A stretch of 64,000 nucleotides of DNA. Source: JASHVB01 sp963762885. GTDB taxonomy: Bacteria > Pseudomonadota > Alphaproteobacteria > Acetobacterales > Acetobacteraceae. The position numbers and the translations under genes were made by a program. The stretch covers positions 62,001 through 126,000 of the forward strand of contig CAVXNH010000099.1 of the NCBI GenBank assembly GCA_963762885.1, read 5' to 3'. Shown piece by piece: positions 47,490 to 56,828 of the stretch. Positions within the stretch are counted from its first letter, which is position 1; each line of letters begins with the position of its first letter. The notes below the pieces were generated by a model, which did not search any database, was not told the origin of the DNA, and saw nothing but the letters and a program-made list of their open reading frames with translations.

Positions 47490-48424
47490 ATGCCATTCGA
47501 CGCCATCGACGAACTCGACCCCTATTCCGCACGCGTGGTGCAAGCGTTCGATCGCGTCGGTCCCGCCGTGGTGCACGTCATGGCGCTCGATGCGAAAGGC
47601 CGGGGGCGAGGCCAAGGCTCCGGCGTGATCTACACGCCCGACGGCTACGCGCTGACCAACAGCCACGTGGTTGCCGGGCGGCCCGTCTGCGCGCGTCGCT
47701 GACCGATGGGCGGGTGGTGGACGCGACGCTGGTCGGCGACGATCCGCCCACCGACACCGCGGTGCTGCGGCTGGCGGCCGAGGGGCTGCCGCACGCCGAA
47801 CTCGGGCGTTCGGCGGGGCTGCGCGTGGGGCAGATGGTGGTGGCGATCGGCAATCCGCTGGGCTTCACTTGCACGGTGACCGCGGGGATCGTCAGCGCCC
47901 TGGGGCGCACGCTGCGCACGCGGTCGGGGCACAACGTGGATAGCGTGATCCAGACCGACGCGCCGCTGAACCCGGGCAATTCCGGCGGCCCTCTGGTGTC
48001 CGGCACCGGCCAGGTGGTGGGCATCAACACGGCGATGATCGCGCCGGCGCAGGGCATCTACTTCGCCATCGGCATCGACACCGCGATCTGGGTGGCGACA
48101 CGGCTGATGCGCGACGGGCGGGTGCGGCGCGCCAGGCTGGGGCTGGCGGGGCAGACCGTGCCGCTGGACGCAAGGCTGCGCCGCCGGCACGGACTGACCC
48201 AGGGCAGCGGGGTGCTGGTGACGGAATTGGTGCCCGAGGCACCGGGAGCGCGCGGCGGGTTGGCTCGGGGTGACCTGGTGGTTGCGTTCGACGGGACTCC
48301 GGTCGGTGGCGTGGACGACCTGCACCGGGCACTGACGGCGGAACAGGCCGGGCAGGAGGTGGTGCTGGGCGTGCTGCGGGCGGCAGAGAAGGTGAGCGTG
48401 CGGGTGACGCCCGAGGAGGCGTGA
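47490..48424 (+). CDS. trypsin-like serine protease (S1C, HtrA-like) with PDZ domain, one frameshift
   Basis: About 310 residues joined. N-terminal MPFDAIDELDPYSARVVQAF; catalytic His in ALTNSHVVAG, Asp in PTDTAVLRLAAEG and Ser in NPGNSGGPLVSG are all intact, in contrast to the paralogue at 39837. PDZ follows (VLVTELVPEAPGARGGLARG, DLVVAFDGTPVG). The frame shifts near 47690 between VVAG and ASLTDGRVVDAT. There is no clear signal peptide, so it may be cytoplasmic or lack its leader in the listing. ATG 47490-47492. Confidence 0.85.
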
Positions 48425-48495
48425 CGCAGGCGGGCGATTACTCCGCGCCTGGTTTAGGCCCGAAGGGCGGCGCAATGACGACGGGCCGGCAAAAC

Positions 48496-49579
48496 TCAGA
48501 TCCCCAGCACCTCGATCGAGGTGGACTTGATCAGCGCCAGCACCGGCGCGCCGGGCGACAATCCCAGCCGAACGATCGCATCGGGCGTGACACGCGCCAG
48601 CAACCCGCCACTCGGCAGCGCAATCTCCACCAGCACCGTGCGCTGCGCTGCTTGTTCAGCGATCCGTCGCACGGTCCCCGGCACGATGTTGTGCAGGCTG
48701 ATCGCATCGGGTGGCTTGCCAGCCAGGATCACTTCGCGGGCCGGGATGCGGACACGGCATTCGCTCCGCAACGGCGCATCCAGCAGCGGCACCCAGAAGC
48801 TGGCGCCGCCGCCTTCAAGCCGGGTCAATGCGCGCACCACGTCATGCTCTGCCACTCGGCACAGCAGCAAAGCGCCAGCGTCGGTCCGCAGCGCCAACAG
48901 CGGCAGGTCGGCGCGCGCGGCAACGTCGGGCAGGGTGCCGCTGGCAACCACCCGCCCGGCATCGATCAGCACCATCGAGTTCGGCAAGCTGCACCACCTC
49001 GTCCAGCGCGTGCGTCACGTAGATCACCGGCAACCGCAGCGCGGTTTTCAGCCGCGTGAGATAGGGCAGGATCTCCGCCTTGCGCCCCGCGTCCAGACTG
49101 GCCAGCGGCTCGTCCATCAGCAGCAGATGCGGCTGCGCCAGTAACGCCCGGCCGATCGCCACGCGCTGGCGCTCACCGCCGGACAGAGTGTGCGGGCGGC
49201 GCGCCAGCAACGCGCCGATGCCCAGCAGTTCGACCACCTCGTCGAACCGCACCGAGCCTGCCGCCGCGCGGCGCAGACCGAACCGTAAATTGGTCGCGAC
49301 CGACATGTGCGGGAACAGCCGAGCGTCCTGGAACACCAGTCCCACCCGGCGTCGTTCCGGCGGCAGCCACACCCCACCATCGGTGTCGGCCAGCACCTGC
49401 TCATCGACCACGATGCGGCATTCGTCGGGGCGCAGCAGGCCGGCGGCCGCAAGGATGACCGTGGACTTGCCGGCCCCGGACGGCCCGAACAACACGGTCA
49501 CCCCAGGTGTCGGCGTTTCCAACTCAATATCGATCTGCACCGACGGAAACCGGTGGCGCAGCCGGATCGCCAGGCTCAT
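48496..49579 (-). CDS. modC: molybdate ABC transporter ATPase, one frameshift
   Basis: MSLAIRLRHRFPSVQIDIEL begins at 49577-49579, overlapping the modB stop (ATGA). Walker A FGPSGAGKSTVILAAAGLL, signature LSGGERQRVAIGRALLAQPH and Walker B LLLMDEPLASLDAGRK are intact. The frame shifts near 49000 after YVTHALDEVVQLA into SMVLIDAGRVVASGTLPDVA, which carries the C-terminal TOBE/Mop-like domain (PREVILAGKPPDAISLHNIV type). Length of about 360 matches ModC. Confidence 0.88.
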
Positions 49580-50265
49580 CGGCCAAGCGCCGCGTTGAGT
49601 CGCTTGCCAATCCATTCCGACAGCAAAAGCCCGACCAACGCCAGCGTCAGCGACACCAGCGACAGCTTCGCCGCCGTGGCCTCGCCGCCCGGGATTTGCA
49701 GTGCGGTATAGATCGCCAGCGGCAGCGTCTGGGTCTGCCCCGGGATGTTCGCGGCAAACGTGATCACGGCGCCAAACTCGCCGAGGCAGGTCGCGTAGCC
49801 GACAATCCCGCCGACCAGGATGCCCGGCGAGGCCAGCGGCAGCGTGATGTTGACCAGCCGGTCCAGCCGCCCCGCCCCCAGCGTCCTCGCCGCTTGCTCC
49901 AACCCGAGATCGGCCGCCTCCAGCGACAGGCGGACGGCACGCACCATGACCGGGAAGGTCATCACGCCGGCGGCGAGGCTCGCCCCCGCGGTGCTGAACA
50001 CCAGTCGAATGCCCAGCCAGTCGTACAGCAACGAGCCGATCGGTCCGCGGATGCCGAAAATGATCAGGAGCAACCAGCCGGTGACCACGGGCGGCAGCAC
50101 CAGCGGCAGGTGCACGAAAGCGTTCAACAGCGGACGGCCGGGGAAGCGGTAGCGCGCCAGCGCCCAGGCCGTCAGGACGGCCAGCGGCAAGCCGAAGCCG
50201 ACGGCGCGCGCCGCCACTTCCAGCGTCAGCCGGACAGCGACCCACTCGTCCGGCGACAGCTCCAG
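49576..50265 (-). CDS. modB: molybdate ABC transporter permease
   Basis: About 229 residues with five or more membrane helices (GFGLPLAVLTAWALARY, LVLPPVVTGWLLLIIFGI, AGASLAAGVMTFPVMVRAV, LSLVSLTLALVGLLLSEWIG) and the EAA-like loop EQAARTLGAGRLDRLVNITL PLASPG. The start is uncertain: the frame is open from CTG 50265, two bases past the modA stop, giving LELSPDEWVAVRLTLEVAAR, the expected ModB opening. A GTG at 50217 would truncate it. Confidence 0.88.
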   Translation of the reverse strand: MELSPDEWVAVRLTLEVAARAVGFGLPLAVLTAWALARYRFPGRPLLNAFVHLPLVLPPVVTGWLLLIIFGIRGPIGSLLYDWLGIRLVFSTAGASLAAGVMTFPVMVRAVRLSLEAADLGLEQAARTLGAGRLDRLVNITLPLASPGILVGGIVGYATCLGEFGAVITFAANIPGQTQTLPLAIYTALQIPGGEATAAKLSLVSLTLALVGLLLSEWIGKRLNAALGR

Positions 50266-50266
50266 G

Positions 50267-51016
50267 CTATTCGACCTTGAAGCCGCGCTGCACGAACACC
50301 GTGCGCGCCTGCGGGCCGGCCAGGAACGTCAGCAGGGCCCGGGCCTCCGGCGTATCGCCCGCTTTGACCACGGCGAACGGATACGACACCGGATCGTGAC
50401 TGTCGGCCGGGAACGTGCCCGCCACCATCACCGCTTTCGACACCGCGGCATCGGTGCCGTAGACGATGCCGGCCGGAGCCTCGCCACGCTCTACCAGCAG
50501 CAGAGCAGCCCGTACGTCCTCGGCGCTGGCCAGGCGCGGCGAAATGCTGTCCCACCAACCCAGCTTCTTCAGCGCCTGTTCCGCATAGATGCCGGCCGGC
50601 ACATGCGCCGGATCGCCGACCGCCAGCCGGCCGTTCGGGTCGAGCAATTTCAGCAGATCGAAGCCGGGCCCGATGCTGACGTGCAGCGGCTTGTCGGCCG
50701 GCACCACCAACACGAGGTCATTGCCCAGCAGGTCCTTGCGGGTATCCGCGGCAATCAGGTTTTTCTGCGCCAGGTAGTCCATCCATTTCTCATCGGCCGA
50801 CGCGAACAGGTTGACCGGCGCACCCTGGTCGATCTGCTGCGCCAGCGTCGAGCTGGAAGCGAACGACATGCGCAGCTTCTGGTGGCCCGCCTGCGCCCAT
50901 TGCGCGGAGATGTCCTTCATCGCGTCGGTCAGGCTGGCGGCGGCGAACACCGTCAGTTCCTGCGCGCGCGCCGCCAAGGGCACCAGGACGACACAAAGGA
51001 ACAATAGGAAACGCAT
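50267..51016 (-). CDS. modA: molybdate-binding periplasmic protein
   Basis: 249 residues with signal peptide (RFLLFLCVVLVPLAARAQ). Typical ModA opening TVFAAASLTDAMKDISAQW, FASSSTLAQQIDQGAPVNLF, ASADEKWMDYLA and GIVYGTDAA. It binds molybdate or tungstate and delivers it to ModBC. Part of a four-gene minus-strand operon with the upstream binding protein. Confidence 0.92.
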   Translation of the reverse strand: MRFLLFLCVVLVPLAARAQELTVFAAASLTDAMKDISAQWAQAGHQKLRMSFASSSTLAQQIDQGAPVNLFASADEKWMDYLAQKNLIAADTRKDLLGNDLVLVVPADKPLHVSIGPGFDLLKLLDPNGRLAVGDPAHVPAGIYAEQALKKLGWWDSISPRLASAEDVRAALLLVERGEAPAGIVYGTDAAVSKAVMVAGTFPADSHDPVSYPFAVVKAGDTPEARALLTFLAGPQARTVFVQRGFKVE

Positions 51017-51028
51017 GGGTTGGACCTC

Positions 51029-52006
51029 TTAGGGTTGCAGCGAATGGACGCCGGCGAGCACGCTGTCGAGTTGCGCCAGCGCCAACGCGTGTCCGTAGAC
51101 CACCGCATTGTACATGGCTGCGAGCGCGACCGGGTCGCGACCTTCGAGCCAGGCCAAACCGAGCAATCGATTGATCGACGGCGGTACCTCGATCCAGCCG
51201 AACGGCAGGCTCGGCGCGATCACGACGTGGCCTTCGCGCACCGCCCGCACGCCGCGCCATGCATCGTCGTGCATCACGGTGTCGCGCATCGTGGGATCGG
51301 AGAAGATCAGGATGTCCGGGTCGAGCATGCTGATCGCATCGACGCTGGCGGTGCGGAACGTTCCCTGGCCCTCCGGCGCAAGCACCTGCCAACCGAGGCG
51401 GGCGAACAGCCCGGTCACATCGGTGCCGGCCGCCGCGACCGTCAGGCCGTCGGCGCCGCGTGCGTAGAGCACCCGCGGACGGGAACTTTGTGGCGCCGGC
51501 AACGCCAGCAACGCCTCGGCGAATGTCGCGAGGGTTTCCGCGCGGCCCTCGCGATGCAGCACGCTGCCGAGCACCCGGAACACGTGCGGTATCTCGGTCA
51601 GCGATCCGTCGAGCAATATGGTCGGAATGCCGGTCCGCTGCTGGGTCTTCTGCGCAAGGTCGGCGTACCGAGGCGACACGGTTCCGTAGTCCAGGATCAG
51701 GTCCGGCTTGAGTGCCTTGACCTTTTCGGTCACGTCCTCTCGCCCGGTCAGCCGTGGCACAAGCGGCAGTTTCGCGGCGTCCGGCGACAGCAACGCCCGC
51801 GCGTCGTCCGGCAGCGGCGAGGGCCAGCCCAGCATCAGGTCAGGTGCGACGGCGGCGAGCAATACCGCGGCGGGCGGACCGGCCGGAAGCACCCGCGCAA
51901 CCTGGTCCGACACCTGAACCGTACGGCCGGTGGCATCGGTGACCTGTGCTGCCACGGCAAGGCTCGGCCAAAGCAATAGAACCGCCACGAGCAAGCGACC
52001 AGGCAT
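51029..52006 (-). CDS. periplasmic metal/oxyanion-binding protein, FecB/MolA-like
   Basis: 325 residues with signal peptide (LLVAVLLLWPSLAVAAQ). Class III binding-protein features: VTDATGRTVQVSDQVARVLP, VAPDLMLGWPSPLP, KALKPDLILDYGTVSP, PPSINRLLGLAWLEG. Relatives bind siderophores, haem, B12 or, as MolA, molybdate. Placement 12 bp upstream of modA suggests a molybdate or related oxyanion function; the family alone does not prove it. It is the first gene of the operon. Confidence 0.8.
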   Translation of the reverse strand: MPGRLLVAVLLLWPSLAVAAQVTDATGRTVQVSDQVARVLPAGPPAAVLLAAVAPDLMLGWPSPLPDDARALLSPDAAKLPLVPRLTGREDVTEKVKALKPDLILDYGTVSPRYADLAQKTQQRTGIPTILLDGSLTEIPHVFRVLGSVLHREGRAETLATFAEALLALPAPQSSRPRVLYARGADGLTVAAAGTDVTGLFARLGWQVLAPEGQGTFRTASVDAISMLDPDILIFSDPTMRDTVMHDDAWRGVRAVREGHVVIAPSLPFGWIEVPPSINRLLGLAWLEGRDPVALAAMYNAVVYGHALALAQLDSVLAGVHSLQP

Positions 52007-52026
52007 CCTACCCTCCTCGCTTGCTA

Positions 52027-52050
52027 CGATATATGTGTCGGACTATAGCG
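52027..52050. promoter_or_regulatory. ModE-like operator (site A) between molA-like gene and mop
   Basis: A 24-bp site with half-sites CGATATAT and CTATAGCG, reading CGCTATAG on the other strand. Its CG-n-TATA layout resembles the ModE/MopA Mo-box (inverted CGnTATA motifs, established in E. coli and Rhodobacter). It lies 21 bp upstream of the minus-strand transport operon and 68 bp upstream of mop. A ModE gene is not in this window. Confidence 0.6.
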
Positions 52051-52117
52051 GCAACACACGGTTACTGCCGCGCCTCCGTCCGCGTTTTGCGCGGCACCTG
52101 CAGAAGGAACCAGCACC

Positions 52118-52324
52118 ATGAAGCTTTCCGCACGCAATCAGATCGCCGGCACCATCAAGACCGTAAAACCCGGTGCGACCACCACCCATGTGACCATCGA
52201 GGTGTCGCCCACCGTGACGATCACCGCCTCCATCACCAACGAGGCATCGGACGAGCTTGGCCTGAAGCCCGGCATGGCGGCCTTCGCGGTGATCAAGGCG
52301 TCCGACGTGATGGTCGGCGTCTGA
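52118..52324 (+). CDS. mop: molbindin (Mop) molybdate-binding protein
   Basis: 68 residues forming a single TOBE/Mop domain: KLSARNQIAGTIKTVKPGAT, VTIEVSPTVTITASITNEAS, DELGLKPGMAAFAVIKASDV. It stores or buffers molybdate in the cytoplasm. It faces away from the molybdate uptake operon, with the ModE-like site between them, and ends head-on against the DUF2325 gene (stop codons adjacent). Confidence 0.92.
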   Translation: MKLSARNQIAGTIKTVKPGATTTHVTIEVSPTVTITASITNEASDELGLKPGMAAFAVIKASDVMVGV

Positions 52325-53605
52325 TCAGTCCGCCGCGTCTGCCACACCGGTCAATTCCAGTTGCCGCAGCGCCGCCATAAACGAGGTGGCGCTGGCGGAG
52401 CGCAACGGGATAAAGCGCTTTCCCGCCTGGCGGCACAACTGCTTCACCACGTGCGCCGCATGGTGACTGATGCAATCGACCGGGAACATGACCAGGTCGG
52501 CCTGACTCGTCAGGCCCCCAAGCAGATTGAGGTGGTGCTCGATCCCGCCGTCATGATGCAGGAAAGCCGCGCCCGACTGGTCCGCGGCTGCGCGCAGATG
52601 TGCCACCTGGTTAGGCCGGCCGCCGACATAGAGCACGGTCATGCCATCAAGGCGCGTGTCGGACGGCCGCAATGCGTCGTCGTCGGCAGCCCTCGCCAGC
52701 ACACATGCCGCGATCGCGTCATGCTCTCGGCGCAGCGCCTCGGCTTCGCGTTCCGCTTTCAGCCGGCCCGACCGTTCCTCGGCAACAGCGGCCGTGGCGG
52801 CAGCCAGCTTTTCCGCCAATGCCGCACTGCGTCGGGTCTCGACCGTCAGGCGCCGTTCCAGGTCGGCCACCAACTGGTGCAGCACGGCGCTGTCTTCGAT
52901 CGCGGCGCACGGTTCCGCCGCGATCCGCTGCGTCAGTGCGTTACGTAATTCCTGAATCCGAGCGTCGCGAATCATCACCGCATCCCGCAAGGCGACCTGC
53001 TGGTGCTCCACGCGCGCGCGCAATTCCGTATTGTCAGCCTCCAACTCGCAAAGCCGGCGAATATCGGCGCGATTGGCGGCGCCGACGAGATGCGACAGCA
53101 TGTGCACCTCGCCGAACGCGTCTCGGATCAACGCCTGGGTCGTGGCCGGATGCGTCAGCGCCGCCCAATAGGCGCCTGGTATCTCGCCACGCTTCACCGA
53201 CTCGCGCCACAGCGAACGCACGGCGGCTTCGGTGGTCGCCTTGGCGAATTGATTGATCGTCACGCGATGCCGCTCGTCCAACGCCTTGTGCAGCAGCTTG
53301 GCCGCCTTGTCGTGACGCGCCGCAAGACTGACCGCGGCGCCATGCAGTTCGTGGTCCGTGCTATCCGGCGTCGCAACACCAAGCTTTTTCAGGAACTGCC
53401 GCAGTTCCCCAGTCGACAGGCACGTGCCGACGATCGAGCAATGCAGGTTTGTGCTGAACTCCCAGATTCTGGTGCGGCGCGCGGGTCCGTCCGTGGACGG
53501 AACCTCATCGCGCACCACCAGCGCCGGGGCAAACGAGGCGACGGAGATCGTCCTCGGCGGCACACAAAACATCGTGCCGCCCCTGCTCACAACGGAACCG
53601 TGCAT
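52325..53605 (-). CDS. DUF2325 domain protein
   Basis: About 426 residues. A Met further in (53571-53573) is an equally good start. The middle is a long coiled-coil (about 200-320; RRLCELEADNTELRARVEHQ, ERRLTVETRRSAALAEKL). The C-terminus is the DUF2325 domain: VLYVGGRPNQVAHLRAAADQ, HHDGGIEHHLNLL, LVMFPVDCISHHAAHVVKQL. DUF2325 has a Rossmann-like fold and an unknown role; it occurs with mop and molybdate genes in alphaproteobacteria. His/Asp/Cys residues in the second block could bind metal or nucleotide (inference). Confidence 0.85.
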   Translation of the reverse strand: MHGSVVSRGGTMFCVPPRTISVASFAPALVVRDEVPSTDGPARRTRIWEFSTNLHCSIVGTCLSTGELRQFLKKLGVATPDSTDHELHGAAVSLAARHDKAAKLLHKALDERHRVTINQFAKATTEAAVRSLWRESVKRGEIPGAYWAALTHPATTQALIRDAFGEVHMLSHLVGAANRADIRRLCELEADNTELRARVEHQQVALRDAVMIRDARIQELRNALTQRIAAEPCAAIEDSAVLHQLVADLERRLTVETRRSAALAEKLAAATAAVAEERSGRLKAEREAEALRREHDAIAACVLARAADDDALRPSDTRLDGMTVLYVGGRPNQVAHLRAAADQSGAAFLHHDGGIEHHLNLLGGLTSQADLVMFPVDCISHHAAHVVKQLCRQAGKRFIPLRSASATSFMAALRQLELTGVADAAD

Positions 53606-53643
53606 TGCGCTCACGATCCTCCGCCTCCCCGTTGTCCGTGCGG

Positions 53644-55077
53644 CTACAAGCCCGCCTGAGTAACGAACTTGGTCACCAGGTAATTCTCGATCGCTTCCAG
53701 CCCACCCTCCGAGCCGTAACCGGAATCCTTCACGCCACCGAACGGCACCTCCGGCAACGCAAGGCCGTGGTGGTTGATCGAGATCATGCCGCTTTCCACC
53801 GCCGCGGCGATGGCATTCGCGGTCTTCGCCGAGCGTGTGTAGGCATAGGACGCCAGCCCATAGGGCAGGCGATTGGCCTCCGTCACCACCTCGTCGAACG
53901 AGCTGAACGGCGAGATGACGGCCAACGGACCGAACGGTTCCTCGTTCATCACCCGCGCGTCCTTCGGCACGTCGGTGATGACCGTGGGCTCGAAGAAGTT
54001 GCCCTTGTTGCCGATGCGATGACCACCGGTCTGCACCGTGGCGCCATGCTGCGTCGCGTCGCCGATGAACGCCTCCATCGCCGCGATGCGGCGCGGGTTG
54101 GCCATCGGTCCCATGCCGGTCTTCGAGTCCAGCCCGTCGCCCACCTGCATCGCCTTGCTGTGCTGCACGAAGCCCTCGACGAACTGGCTGTACACCCGCT
54201 CCTGCACCAGCATGCGCGTCGGCGATACGCAGACCTGTCCGGCGTTGCGATATTTCGCCGTCGCCAGCAGCCGGCTTGCGGTATCCACATCGGCGTCGTC
54301 GAACACGATCGCCGGCGCGTGGCCACCCAACTCCATGGTGACGCGCTTCATGTGCGCACCGGCGATGGCCGCAAGCTGCTTGCCCACCGCGGTGGAACCG
54401 GTGAACGACATCTTGCGAATGATCGGATGCGGAATGAGGTACTCGGAAATCTCCGACGGCACCCCATACACCAGGTTCATCACCCCCGCGGGGACGCCGG
54501 CATCGGCAAAGCAGCGGATCAGTTCCGCGGGAGACGCCGGCGTCTCCTCCGGCGCCTTGACGATAATCGAACACCCGGCCGCCAAAGCGCAGGACAGCTT
54601 GCGCACCACCTGGTTGATCGGGAAGTTCCACGGCGTGAAGGCGGCCACCGGCCCCACCGGCTCCTTCACCACGAGCTGATAGATGCCCTCTGCCCGCGCA
54701 GGAATAACGCGGCCGTAGGTCCGGCGCGCCTCCTCGGCAAACCAATCGATCACGTCCGCCGCCGCCAGTACCTCGCCCTTCGCTTCCGCCAACGGCTTCC
54801 CTTGCTCCATGGTGAGCAAAGGCGCGATCGTGTCGGCGCGGTCACGCAGCAGGTTGGCGGCCTTGCGCATCACCTTCGAACGGTCGAAGGCGGAAACCTT
54901 GCGCCAGGCGCGAAAACCCTTGTCCGCCGCTTCCAACGCACGATCCAGGTCAGCCCGCTCCGCATGCGCCACGGTGCCGATCGGCTCCCCAGTGGCGGGG
55001 TTGACCACCGGGATCGTGCGCCCCGCGGCGGCCGGCGACCACGCGCCGTCTATGAACAAGTCGATATTGGGGTACAT
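53644..55077 (-). CDS. aldehyde dehydrogenase, succinate-semialdehyde type
   Basis: 477 residues from MYPNIDLFIDGAWSPAAAGR, with a strong GGAGGAAG eight to ten bases before the ATG. NAD(P)-binding FTGSTAVGKQLAAIAGAH, catalytic Glu in VTMELGGHAPAIVFDDAD, catalytic Cys in NAGQVCVSPTRML. It belongs to the GabD-like group and oxidises an aldehyde to its acid. Substrate unproven. It is divergent from another aldehyde dehydrogenase; the 140-bp gap holds a ModE-like site. Confidence 0.9.
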   Translation of the reverse strand: MYPNIDLFIDGAWSPAAAGRTIPVVNPATGEPIGTVAHAERADLDRALEAADKGFRAWRKVSAFDRSKVMRKAANLLRDRADTIAPLLTMEQGKPLAEAKGEVLAAADVIDWFAEEARRTYGRVIPARAEGIYQLVVKEPVGPVAAFTPWNFPINQVVRKLSCALAAGCSIIVKAPEETPASPAELIRCFADAGVPAGVMNLVYGVPSEISEYLIPHPIIRKMSFTGSTAVGKQLAAIAGAHMKRVTMELGGHAPAIVFDDADVDTASRLLATAKYRNAGQVCVSPTRMLVQERVYSQFVEGFVQHSKAMQVGDGLDSKTGMGPMANPRRIAAMEAFIGDATQHGATVQTGGHRIGNKGNFFEPTVITDVPKDARVMNEEPFGPLAVISPFSSFDEVVTEANRLPYGLASYAYTRSAKTANAIAAAVESGMISINHHGLALPEVPFGGVKDSGYGSEGGLEAIENYLVTKFVTQAGL

Positions 55078-55130
55078 CGTCTGTCTTCCTCCGTCCCGGG
55101 TCCGGCATCCTGCATGAACTCGCCATGCGA

Positions 55131-55154
55131 CGCCATATGTGATTGGATATAGCG
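55131..55154. promoter_or_regulatory. ModE-like operator (site B) between divergent aldehyde dehydrogenases
   Basis: 24 bp with half-sites CGCCATAT and ATATAGCG, separated by eight bases, 17 of 24 bases identical to site A. It lies 54 bp upstream of the minus-strand and 62 bp upstream of the plus-strand dehydrogenase, well placed to control both. Confidence 0.55.
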
Positions 55155-55216
55155 ATACTGGCCCACAACCAGGCGCTTGCCAAGGGCCAGGACCAATCAG
55201 AGAAGGAGGAACGAAC

Positions 55217-56713
55217 ATGGACACGATCGCCCTCGACCCGAGGCTGCGGCACGCGACCGGTTATCTCGGGCGGACGCCCTTGATGCTGATCGACGGCAAG
55301 ATGGTTTCCGCCGTCTCCGGCAAGACCTTCGCCGTGTACAATCCGGCGACCGGTGGCGTGATCGCCAACGTCCCGGAAGGCGACAAGGCCGACGTCGACC
55401 TGGCCGTGGCGGCCGCGCGGCGCGCGTTCGACGAGGGGTGCTGGGCCAAGATCGGCCCATCCGGGCGCGGCAAGATCCTGTGGCGGATCGCCGATCTGAT
55501 CGAGCGCGACCTGGAAGAACTCGCCGAACTTAAGTCGATCGACAACGGCAAGCCCTATGCTGTGGCGCGCGTTGCCGACCTGCCGCTGGCGGTGGACATG
55601 TTCCGCTACATGGCCGGCTGGGCCACCAAGATCACCGGCTCGACATTGCCGCTGTCTCTGCCTGGAGAATATCTGTCCTACACCGTGCGCGAGCCGGTCG
55701 GGGTGGTCGCCCAGATCATCCCGTGGAATTTCCCCCTGTTGATGGCGGCATGGAAGATCGCCCCGGCATTGGCGGCCGGCTGCACCATCGTGCTGAAGGC
55801 GGCCGAGCAGACCCCGCTGACCGCGCTGCGCCTGGCGGAGATCATCCGCGAGGCGGGCGTGCCGCCGGGCGTGGTGAACGTGCTGACCGGCTTTGGCGAA
55901 ACCGCCGGCGCTGCGCTCGCCGCGCATCCCGATGTGGACAAGGTGGCGTTCACCGGTTCAACCGAAGTGGGCAAGCTGATCGTGCAGGCCGCTGCCGGCA
56001 ACCTGAAGAAGGTGTCGCTGGAACTCGGCGGCAAATCGCCGGCGATCATCCTGGCCGATGCCGATCTCGACATCGCAATCGCCGGAGCGGCGAGTGCGAT
56101 CTTCTTCAATCACGGGCAGTGCTGCTGCGCTGGCTCGCGGTTGTACGCGCATAAATCGGTCTATGACCGCGTGGTCGCGGGCGTCGCCGACATTGCCGGC
56201 AAGATCAAGGTCGGACCTGGGCTCGATCCGACGACCGACATGGGGCCGCTGGTGTCGGAAGAGCAATTCGCCCGTGTCACCGGATATATCGAGGACGGCC
56301 GCCAGTCCGGTGCGAAGTTCGCGGCGGGTGGCAACCGTGTCGGCAATCTTGGCTATTTCGTTGCACCGACGGTGCTAGAGAACACCACGCCGGACATGAA
56401 GGTGATCCGCGAGGAAATCTTCGGCCCGGTGGTGTGCGCTACGCCGTTCACCGACGACGACCTGGACGCAATCGCCAAACAGGCCAATGACACGATCTAC
56501 GGCCTGGCCGCCAGCGTATGGACACGCAGCGGCGGCACCGCGCACAAGCTCGCCGCCCGCATCCGCTCCGGCACGGTGTGGATCAACTGCCACAACGTGT
56601 TCGACGCGTCACTGCCGTTCGGCGGCTACAAGCAGTCCGGCTGGGGCCGCGAGATGGGCGAGGAAGTGTTTCATAACTACACCGAGACCAAGGCCGTCAC
56701 CGCGGCCCTATAA
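55217..56713 (+). CDS. aldehyde dehydrogenase
   Basis: 498 residues, MDTIALDPRLRHATGYLGRT start, with AGAAGGAGG upstream. ALDH class-1-like motifs: IIPWNFPLLMAAWKIAPAL, FTGSTEVGKLIVQAAAGN, catalytic Glu in VSLELGGKSPAIILADAD, catalytic Cys in FNHGQCCCAGSRLY. NAD-linked oxidation of aldehydes. Divergent partner of the preceding gene, sharing the ModE-like site. It ends in a palindromic repeat. Confidence 0.92.
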   Translation: MDTIALDPRLRHATGYLGRTPLMLIDGKMVSAVSGKTFAVYNPATGGVIANVPEGDKADVDLAVAAARRAFDEGCWAKIGPSGRGKILWRIADLIERDLEELAELKSIDNGKPYAVARVADLPLAVDMFRYMAGWATKITGSTLPLSLPGEYLSYTVREPVGVVAQIIPWNFPLLMAAWKIAPALAAGCTIVLKAAEQTPLTALRLAEIIREAGVPPGVVNVLTGFGETAGAALAAHPDVDKVAFTGSTEVGKLIVQAAAGNLKKVSLELGGKSPAIILADADLDIAIAGAASAIFFNHGQCCCAGSRLYAHKSVYDRVVAGVADIAGKIKVGPGLDPTTDMGPLVSEEQFARVTGYIEDGRQSGAKFAAGGNRVGNLGYFVAPTVLENTTPDMKVIREEIFGPVVCATPFTDDDLDAIAKQANDTIYGLAASVWTRSGGTAHKLAARIRSGTVWINCHNVFDASLPFGGYKQSGWGREMGEEVFHNYTETKAVTAAL

Positions 56714-56721
56714 CACTTCTC

Positions 56722-56782
56722 TAACCTCTCCCGCGGGAGCGGGAGAGGTCGATGATGCGAAGCATCGAGGGTGAGGGTGATC
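56722..56782. repeat. dispersed ATCACCCTCACCCTCG palindromic repeat, reverse copy
   Basis: Reverse complement of the unit at 39237-39295: CCTCTCCCGCGGGAGCGGGAGAGG stem, then GATGCGAAGCATCGAGGGTG and AGGGTGATC. It sits between the dehydrogenase stop and trmO. Confidence 0.75.
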
Positions 56783-56828
56783 GGGCCGCGCCTGGACTTC
56801 GGGTCGTCCTTCCCGGCATTGTTCGCCA

